From positions 3,284,501-3,348,500 of the forward strand of contig BSBM01000461.1 in NCBI GenBank assembly GCA_027924585.1: a DNA stretch of 64,000 nt, read 5' to 3'. Of this stretch, positions 56,599 through 64,000 are shown piece by piece. Position 1 is the stretch's first letter, and every line of letters starts with the position of its first letter. The stretch comes from Larix kaempferi (taxonomy: Eukaryota; Streptophyta; Pinopsida; Pinales; Pinaceae). The position numbers were made by a program, and so were the translations under genes. The notes under the pieces were generated by a model. That model saw only the letters and a list, made by a program, of their open reading frames with translations, searched no databases and was not told the origin of the DNA.

Positions 56599-56950
56599 CA
56601 TAGAAAAGATCCTTTAAAATCCAGACATGTAGAGTGGTGTACTCGTAACATCCTGAGATGCTCTATCGAGATCCAGACAGGTAGAGCGGTGTGCTCATAA
56701 CATCCTAGGATGCTCTGAGTAGGTTTTGCTACAGTTTCACATAGAAAAGATCCTTTAAAATCCAGACAGGTAGAGCGATGTGCTCGTAACAGCCTAGGAT
56801 GCTCTATCGAGATTCGGGCAGGTAGAGTGGTGTGCTCATAACATCCTGGGATGCTCTGAGTAGGTTTTACGAAAGTTCACATAGAAAAGATCCTTTAAAA
56901 TCTGGACAAGTAGAGCGGTGTGCTCGTAACAGCCTGGGATGCTCTTTCAA
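56599..56950. repeat. About 141-bp tandem repeat with ~52-bp subunits
   Basis: CATAGAAAAGATCCTTTAAA at 56599, 56740 and 56880 marks units of 141 and 140 bp; the third is cut at about 56950 by copia-2 gag. Each unit holds two subunits of the type GACAGGTAGAGCGGTGTGCT followed by CATCC-GGATGCTCT. Confidence 0.92.
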
Positions 56951-57665
56951 GACTTTTTTTGCCTCTCCCATTTTTTGAATCTCCAGCTACAAGTACTTGG
57001 ACTTTTTTCTTGATGGTTCCCATCAAGACCAACTTGTCTTTCTCTTGGGTTAGCATCTCCATGAAATCAGCCAAAGATGGCATCTTCCAGTTTATAACTG
57101 TGAGCTTTGTGGAGTTGAATGTAGAGACAAAAACTGAGTACTCATGACCCAATTTTGAGAGAATGGACAAGATCAACTATTGTTCCTTCTTGTCAATACC
57201 ACATTGCTTGATTTGCAAGACCAAGCTCTTGAACTTGGTGAAGAAATCCTAGATGGATTCGAAATTGCTTGGACTTAGTGAGATCAACTCATTCTCAAGT
57301 TGATGCCCTCTCATATCATCAGTCTTCCCAAATAGAGACTCAAGCTTGAGCCAAACTTCATTGGGTGTAGCTAGACTTTCCACATGAAACAGGAGGTCTC
57401 TTGAAATACTGAGGCAAAGGAGGCTGAATTCTTCATCCATTCTGTTAAAAAAATTTGATTTCTCCACAACAGAGTTTGGCTCAACCTCTGTGCCCATTGT
57501 GATCATGAAAAGACCCTTGGATCTCAACGAAATCACCATTTCAGCCTTCCAATCGAAATAGTTGAAAGGAGTGAGCAGATTTGGGTGAGATGGCTCCATC
57601 TTCTTCTGTTGCTTGCGCACTGGGTGACAATGGTGCTCTTGAAAACCTGCAAATAAAACTCTCAA
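56895..57665 (-). pseudogene. Gag of copia-2
   Basis: From 57665 the minus strand encodes PFNYFDWKAEMVISLRSKGL, the N-terminal copia gag motif, then DEEFSLLCLSISRDLLFHVE and SLFGKTDDMRGHQLENEL. A stop near 57248 and a frame break separate it from ILSKLGHEYSVFVSTF and KMPSLADFMEMLTQEKDKLV (57176-56950). True homology stops at about NGRGKK (near 56953); the remaining codons of this open frame read tandem-repeat DNA. Confidence 0.85.
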
Positions 57666-57863
57666 CTCTCAGGAGGGATCTACACTTAACAGATTCGAAC
57701 TCTGTTTTATAGTGGGTACATTCAGGAGAGCATCACACCCTCGATAGACTCCAATTTATTTCTCCAATGGCTTCAATGCAATGGTTCCAGGGACTTCAGT
57801 GGTTTCTCCACTGCTTCTGGCACACCACTAAAATAGTCTCTAGTTCGAATAGTAGCTCCAAGA

Positions 57864-57875
57864 GATCTGATACCA
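57864..57875 (-). other. Primer binding site of copia-2
   Basis: The plus strand ends CTGATACCA just before the LTR; the element sense is TGGTATCAGAT, ten bases matching the initiator-tRNA-Met site. Confidence 0.8.
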
Positions 57876-58612
57876 TGTAAAATCTATGACACAATAGGAT
57901 CTATCTACCATGGATTCCCCACAGCTGAAATATTTCACTCATTTAGCAAGAAACAAGTGCAAACATGTTATAGAATGAACAAATGATCAACTTTCCAGAA
58001 AATACAAATGATCAAATATTGAGATATTATTAACTGTAAAACCTTACAAAATAGATTGGTTCATCCTTATATACAAATAGGAAGGAAAAATATCCACTTG
58101 GAGTGTCCACACTTAGCTAACTTAGATTTACCCCAATCCCCCCTAGGTTGACCAAATGGTTTCCAAAATAACCCAAACAGGTTCGAATTGTGCATGTGAA
58201 CACTAGGTAAGCATGGGTAACCAAGATGGAGCTCACACATGTGAAGGAGATGGCTGGGTGGAAGTTAGGTAGGCTAGAATAGGCCAAAAACAACCAAAAA
58301 TGGGATAAATGACTAGGTTCAGTGTATGGGCACCCTTGGTCAAAATAGATCCCTTAAAACAGGGGATAAGGGTGCCTTAGGCATGCTGGGGCAATAAATG
58401 CTTGGATAAGCATGCTTAACAGCTAGTTTGACCACCTCTTTGGCCCATACTTTGGCCCAAACCTTGTAATCTTGTTCATACTAGCCCATACAAGTTCTAG
58501 CAACTTTATAATAACCAGTTTCACACCTAGGAGGCATTATTAACCAATTTAGCACCAAATAATCATAATTTAATTAATGATTAAGGTACTAAGGTACAAT
58601 ATTGCTCTAACA
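57876..58612 (-). repeat. 5' LTR of copia-2 (right copy)
   Basis: 737 bp, TGTAAAATCTATG to GCTCTAACA in plus orientation, collinear with 47709-48465. TATATAAGG on the minus strand at 58065-58073. Confidence 0.92.
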
Positions 58613-58775
58613 GATATGACTCTACAACCAAAATCATAGGACGTGGAAGGGTCAAGATTCTACTCAAAGATGGAAGGATTAGAACTCTTCCTAGGGTTTT
58701 GCACATTCCATATTTTGTCAAAAACCTAATATATATAGGTAAGATGGGTGATTCAAGTGTGCATATTATATTTTA
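58613..58775 (+). pseudogene. Protease of copia-1, 3' part
   Basis: Resumes the frame broken at 47708: YDSTTKIIGRGRVKILLKDG then LPRVLHIPYFVKNLIYIGKM, the C-terminal strands of copia protease. It ends in a stop at about 58774. Confidence 0.8.
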
Positions 58776-58929
58776 AAAGGACACATGCAATATGGTTTGA
58801 GGAGAATTTTTGTTGATGTGGGGGAGTTCGGATTGGAAGTATGTACAAGCTTATAGGAAGCACCTTCATTGATGGATGCAATAGTTATGTTGTTCCTGAG
58901 GGTAGTAATGAATAAGACGAGACCTCTAT

Positions 58930-59800
58930 TGTCCTTGTAGATAAAAAAAATGCTTTGTCAGAAAAAATTGGAACATATTGGAGAGAAGAGCCTTCAAAAA
59001 TTACATGATAAAGGTATGGTTGAAGGTATGTTTTGTCACTCATCAGATTTTGAATTCTATGAAGATTGCATATATGGTAAACTAAATTGGGTGAGATTCC
59101 CATATGGTGCTACAAGAGAAAACAAAATCTTGGAGTTAATACACAATGATGTGTTTGGACCTATTCCTATTCCATCAAAAGGTGAATATGTGTATTGTGT
59201 TTCATTCATTGATTATTTATCACGGACATGTGGGTCTATTTCCTCCACAATAAATCTAATGTTTTCAGTAACTTTAAAGAGTTTAAATATCTTGTAATAA
59301 ATCAAGAAAAATATGAAAATAAAGGTGTTAGGGACACATAATGGTGGAGATTTATGTGCAAATGAGTTCAAGGAATTATGTAAGAAGTGTGGAATGGTAA
59401 GGAAATACTACTTATACATACCTCAATGGAATGGAGTTGTAGAAAAGATGAACATGACACTGATGGAGAAGGCAAGGAGTACACTCAATGGTATAGGTTT
59501 ATCACATGAATTCTGAAAGAGGCAATGAATACTGCATGTTACTTGGTAAATCAATCACCTAGATCAACATTGATTGGAAAAACTCCACATGAGGCATGGA
59601 TTGGTAGATAGGCCTCTCTTAAACATCTAAGATTTTTCAGTTGTAATGCTTATGTACATGTTCCAAAGGAAAACAAGAGTAAGTTCGATAATAAATATGA
59701 AAAATGTATCTTTATTGTTTATAAAGATGGTATAAAAGGTTCTAAACTTATAAACCTAGTTACTAAAAAGACTATTTATAGTCAGGATGTTGTATTTAGA
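58930..59800 (+). pseudogene. Integrase of copia-1
   Basis: The zinc domain is seen as LEHIGEKSLQKLHDKGMVEG and FEFYEDCIYGK, where Tyr replaces the first Cys of C-x2-C. The core has the first Asp in LIHNDVFGPIPIPS; the second reads GTHNGGDL with His for Asp; the Glu is in NGVVEKMNMTLMEKARSTLN. The C-terminal part (59640-59800) gives YVHVPKENKSKF and VYKDGIKGSKLIN. Broken by frameshifts near 59230 and 59300 and by stops. Confidence 0.82.
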
Positions 59801-59934
59801 TAGGTTAAAGTTCCTCCCAAATAGGAAGTCCAACCCACGGAAGAAGAACCAAAGGCAATAGATTTTGAGTTGGAGGGTGAAGAATCTGACTCAATAGAAG
59901 AAGATGAGCTAAAATAGGAAGAACCTCAAGTTAT

Positions 59935-61494
59935 ATACTTGAGGAGATATGCTTGTGAAAGAAGGAAAATAGAAAGGTATGTCCCACTTGATTTTTGCTC
60001 TAATTTTTCTTTATGTATTACTAATGGTGATCCTAAATTTGTTGGGGAGGCAGTGGACTCAAAGGATAGTAAACTTTGGGAAAAGGTCATGGTTGAAGAA
60101 ATGGATGCCTCAGACAAAATTAAGACTTGGGATATAGTTGAGTTGTTGGTTGGAAGAAAACCTATTGGTAGAAAATGGGTTTTTAAGAAGAAGTTCAATG
60201 TAGAAGGTAAGGTGGAGAAGTGCAATGTTCACCTAGTAGCTAAGGGTTATTCCTGGCTGGAGGGAATTAATTTTGGTGAGATATTTTCTTGTGTTGCTAA
60301 ATTATTTTTTGTTATATTTCTTTTGTCTATTTATACTATTTTTGTTCTTGAAATAGAGTATATGGATGTGAAGACAACATTTATGTATGGTTATTTCTAA
60401 GAATAAATCTACTTGAATAGCTAGAGGGTTTTGCCATGAAGAGAAAGAAGGATCCATTTTTCAAGATGAAGAATTCCCTGTATGGATTAAAACAATGACC
60501 AAGAATGTGGTATCAAAAGTTTGATACTTATATATTGGAACTTGGTTTCTCAAGAAGCAAAGGTGATGATTATGTGTATTCCAAGTAGGTTGGTGATGAT
60601 TCTATTTATTTGGTCTTATATGTTGATGATTGGAAACAACAAGGAAGTAATCAAGGATGTCAAATTCCAATTGTATGCTAACTTTGATATGAAAGATATT
60701 GGTGTTGCAAATTTTATTTTGGGAATGGAAATTAAAAGAGATTGGGCCAATAGAAGACTCTTTTTTAGTTTGAGGAAATAAGTTGACGCAATATTGCCGA
60801 GGTTTAATATGCAGGAATGGAAACAAATAAAAGTCTCTATTCCTGTAGGTGGAAATTTATTTGCATATCAGTGTTGCAAGACTCAATAAGAGGTAGAATA
60901 CATGTCACATGTTCACTATTCTAGTGTTATAGGAAGTTTGATGTATGTTATGGTTTGTACTAGACAAAGCAATTCCCATGCAGTGAATTTTTGAACATAT
61001 ATATGTCAAAACTAGAGAAGGAATGTTGGATGGTAGTAAAGTGAGTCTTCAAATATTTGTGTGACACTTTTGAGTATGAAATTTGCTACCAAGGAAGGAT
61101 TGGAACTCATAGGGTGATAGATATACAAGGTTTTGTTGAAGTTGACTGGGTTGGAGATATTGACTGTAGAAGACCTACAAGTGTGTGTTTTTTTAAATTA
61201 TTTGGTGGATAAATTAGTTGGATGACTAAGAGGAAGGGTGTAGTTACATTATCAACTAAGGAAGTAGAATGCATGGTAGCCACTCATGGAAGTAAGGAAT
61301 CTGTATAGTTGCAAAGACTGTTTTCAGGTATCAGTTTTCTTAAGAAAGTAGAGAGAATAGGTTGTGATGGCTCAATTGCAATTTTTCTAGCAAAGAAACT
61401 TACTTATCATTCCAATACAAAGAATATTGATGTTTAATACCATTTTGTTAGAGACATGGTTGAGTAGAACAAAGTACTATTTAAGAAGGTCAAT
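59935..61494 (+). pseudogene. RT and RNase H of copia-1, truncated
   Basis: RT begins with WEKVMVEEMDASDKIKTWDI and PIGRKWVFKKKFNVEGKVEK, followed by EYMDVKTTFMYG, a GLKQ-PRMWY-type motif near 60490 and the YVDD box at 60619-60630 in another frame, then FDMKDIGVANFILGMEIKR. RNase H fragments include VDWVGD near 61145, a STKEVECMVATHGSK segment near 61255 and NTKNIDV-YHFVRDMVE near 61420. Many stops and shifts. The sequence ends at 61494 inside the RNase H tail, where a foreign LTR begins. Confidence 0.8.
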
Positions 61495-63579
61495 TGTCAT
61501 GTCCCAAAAATTTGCATTAGGTCACAATGGCCTAAGCCCCTTTGCCATAGTCATGATAGTTTGTCAAATTGATGCTAAGGGTCAAATAATTGCCAAGCAT
61601 GATTTCCAAGTTGGTAATAATGCAAAATTAGATCCAAATGGACAAGGTGGGTCACATCAAGAGAAAATTCCCAATTCAAAGTTTGTAATATTCCCATCCA
61701 CATGAACTATCATGGAGGAAATAGCTAGTTCCCTAGGTTGGGAGTTGAAGCATTAAAAGTTGGAATAAAGGAGTTACAAGACCCAAAATGACCTTAGACT
61801 TACAAATTCACAATAAATTGGTCAATTAAATAATAATACAAAGAAAATAAGGTGGCATTGGATCATGAGGGCACATAAGAGGTTGTGGGACCCACATGTG
61901 GCAAGATTCCTCACTACACTTAGCATGATTCTCTCACCAATTCGAGTTCAAGATGAAGGGTAACATACTTGTAACGTACCCTCGTTACACATACACACAA
62001 TTTACAAAGAATAAAACTATTCTTGAATAAAATTTTCTTTACTATGTCTTATATAAGTTTCATAAGACTTGTTTACCTTGAAATAGGCACAACCACATTA
62101 AACATATACATATCTACAATGTAAACCCATGCAATTAAAACAATTTCCTTTACGCATTTCCCATAAACATAATTAGAGTACAGGCAGCCAGAACCATATC
62201 AGAGTTTAAATCTATATTTTCCTAATTCACAGTAAAGACTAACAATTCCATTAGAGGGTGAAGGATAATTTATAAGCAAACATTGGAAAGACACATAGCT
62301 AAATTGACATATCAAAAGGCCTTTCGACAGATAAATACCATTCCAAGAATTCAACACGAAATACAATTCTAATGCAAATAATATATCAAATTGAATTTCT
62401 TCGGGAATACTAATCCAAGCATTCCACATGAAATTATGAATTCAATGTAATTAACATACCAAGCATAATTAAACACATGAATATCATAATTCATACACAT
62501 ATACTTATCTGAAAATTCATATGAATGTGGCAACTGGCTGAATGTGATCCACACTCCACCCAACCTTAGAACTTGTCCATCCTGTACTATTTCATCTCCC
62601 AAGTTCACCCTCGAGCCAAGATCCAGACATTAACCATAGGTATCTCACCAATTTCCCCCCAACTCACTCTCAGAGTCTAAGTGGAATTAACAGAGGTAAA
62701 ATATATACATAGAGTTCAGTAAACAACAGTTTGGTAACAAAATCCTTGTAAATTCCGCAATTGACCCACCTGAGTTCCTTCCCGAAATGTACATCGACAC
62801 ATTTCACTGCAAACATTGGGAATCCCTATGGGTCTCATGCTTCATTACCAATTCACTGGTTAATTCAACCAAGGAATTCATGGCTAGTTTGGGTTATCTC
62901 TGCATAACAATGCCAGGTTCTCTTTGCAATTCAGCTTTATCTCAGCAATTTGGGTTCCCTCTACAATTCGGGTTCCTCACAGGAAATCTCTTTATGTTTT
63001 TCTTTACTTAGTAGACACTTCTCTTGCACTCAGTAGACACTTCCCCATGCACTACGTTCATGCTTCCTCTGTTCTCTGTGTGCGTTCTGCGTGCATTCTC
63101 CTTTTTCCTCCCCTGCATGCATTCTCTATCCAACACCCCCATGCATCCTGCTAGCTTAGCCTCCAACCTCCCAGGCCATGGGTAGCATCAGCATGCCCCT
63201 CATCCTCCTGGATCACTAGGAAACCTCGTGTCCCCTCTGGGTTCCGATGTGGCTGTCCCTAGATGCACACGTTACCTCCCCATCCTTAGGCATGATTAGT
63301 CACTAAATCATTAGATTAATTAATAATTAATCCCCCCCACTAAGGATAAGGCTTAGGGGTATGGGTTTTGGGTTTATCATAAGGTTTAGGGAAAAAGGTA
63401 CCTAAGTCAACCTTACCCCCTCACAACCCTCGGTTAATATCTGGATCCCCTCTTCAGCGTATCGCTCCCCATGCAGCCAACTGGTATTTTATTAAAGTAT
63501 AATATCTCGCTATGTAGATACTTCATAGCAAATTGTTCAAATAAAATATCATCTCTAACCTGGGCCAGGGGGTGTTACA
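61495..63579 (-). repeat. Probable 3' LTR of a minus-strand chromovirus
   Basis: The right end GGGGTGTTACA (63569-63579) is, on the minus strand, TGTAACACCCC, a typical gypsy LTR start, preceded there by a purine tract. The left end is placed where copia-1 homology stops; TGTCATGTCCC at 61495 or TGTCCC at 61500 could be the terminus. Length about 2.1 kb. The partner LTR is outside the window, so limits are inferred. No genes inside. Confidence 0.6.
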
Positions 63580-63593
63580 ATTCCCCTCCCCTT
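63580..63593 (-). other. Polypurine tract of the chromovirus
   Basis: ATTCCCCTCCCCTT on the plus strand; in the element sense AAGGGGAGGGGAAT immediately before the LTR. Confidence 0.75.
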
Positions 63594-63679
63594 AGAGTTT
63601 GCATCGGCCTCAATGATTAACATGGTATCAAAATATATACAAAAATTAACTACAGTAATGTTTTAATATATACACATTT

Positions 63680-64000
63680 TCAAAATAAATGCGGATACTC
63701 TTCCCGCATTATATCTTCAAGTTCCCAAGTGGATTCCTCGGGACTGTAATGGGTCCATTGGACCTTTACCTGTCTGATGACCTTGTTCCTAAGTATATTG
63801 CTTCTACGATCCAATATGCATATTGGTGGAACCTACATTTCCCCTTCTGGTTCCACCTTAAGAACGGACCAATCAAGCACATGATTAATATCATAAACAT
63901 ACTTTTTCATAAATGAAATATGAAACACGTTATGTATTTTGATAGTGGGAGGTAGTGCTAGCTCATAAGCTATTGATCCCACTCTGCTTAAGATTTCGAA
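63680..64000 (-). pseudogene. Integrase C-terminus and chromodomain of a Ty3/gypsy chromovirus (partial)
   Basis: Minus-strand frame entering from the right edge: RVGSIAYELALPP and HNVFHISFMKKYVYDINHVL (integrase tail), then ILDRRSNILRNKVIRQVKVQ and WTHYSPEESTWELEDIMREE, a chromodomain with its aromatic W-x2-Y and TWE elements. Stop TGA at 63680-63682. One in-frame TAG (63830-63832) replaces the expected Gln between EGEM and VPP. The chromodomain targets integration to marked chromatin in such elements. The rest of pol lies beyond 64000. Confidence 0.85.

Larger units (their letters stand above)
47709..58612 (-). mobile_element. Copia-2: minus-strand Ty1/copia element nested in copia-1
   Basis: LTRs at 47709-48465 and 57876-58612 flank minus-strand gag (56950-57665) and an integrase end plus RT-RNase H (48651-50680). 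Primer site CTGATACCA abuts the right LTR, and a run of nine C (G on the minus strand) abuts the left. Flanks GAGAT/GATAT are an imperfect TSD. The part from the gag zinc knuckle to the integrase core is missing where copia-3 sits. LTR samples differ by about 7 percent plus a 23-bp duplication. Confidence 0.9.
46480..61494 (+). mobile_element. Copia-1: decayed Ty1/copia element, host of nested copia-2 and copia-3
   Basis: Plus-strand gag and the start of protease lie left of 47709; the rest of protease, integrase, RT and RNase H resume at 58613. Gag, protease, integrase, RT, RNase H is the copia order. A short candidate 5' LTR (46480-46629) and degenerate primer site are at the left. The RNase H is cut at 61494 by another element's LTR, so the 3' LTR is gone. 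Every domain carries stops and frameshifts, making this the oldest layer of the block. Confidence 0.82.

Overview
The window looks like gene-poor nuclear DNA of a land plant, made mostly of nested LTR retrotransposons. Three things support this: Ty3/gypsy and Ty1/copia proteins of plant type, an intron-bearing plant-type elongator tRNA-Met gene, and a decayed copy of a plant-like PEX7 (peroxin 7) gene. A large, repeat-inflated genome such as a conifer or other gymnosperm would fit, but the sequence alone does not prove it. I saw no intact host protein gene.

Left block (1-27114) is three nested Ty3/gypsy elements. Element B (minus strand, 1-25318; about 20 bases of its left LTR lie off the window) carries decayed gag, protease, a second capsid-like segment, RT, RNase H and integrase, then an extra sense ORF of about 955 codons with a coiled-coil C-terminus. 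B seems to have landed in a related plus-strand element A, whose tail and 3' LTR are at 25319-27114. Element C (plus strand, 9387-22643, TSD TGACC) is inserted in B's gag. C has 4.49-kb LTRs, a tRNA-Asp primer site, gag, protease and an integrase-tail-like segment, but no RT, RNase H or integrase core.

Middle block (27115-46479) is AT-rich and nearly gene-free. It holds several small tandem repeats, tRNA-Met(CAU) at 31090-31176, a dispersed hairpin repeat present twice, the PEX7 pseudogene (35701-36618, minus) and a complete non-coding copia-type element (37018-41249, TSD AAAAG) with diverged internal repeats.

Right block (46480-64000) is three nested copia elements. Host copia-1 (plus) is split by copia-2 (minus, 47709-58612), which is split by copia-3 (plus, from 50646). 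Copia-3 kept its 5' LTR and RT-RNase H but lacks gag, protease, integrase and a 3' LTR. It is followed by adjoining tandem arrays with 45, 49, 75 and about 141 bp periods. Copia-1 is cut at about 61495 by the roughly 2.1-kb 3' LTR of a minus-strand chromovirus whose chromodomain reaches the right edge.

Relative age follows from nesting and from LTR differences counted by eye in short samples: C (12 in about 330 bp, fewer elsewhere) is younger than B (9 in about 175 bp). Almost all coding units carry stops, frameshifts or lost catalytic residues, many explicable as C-to-T or G-to-A changes.
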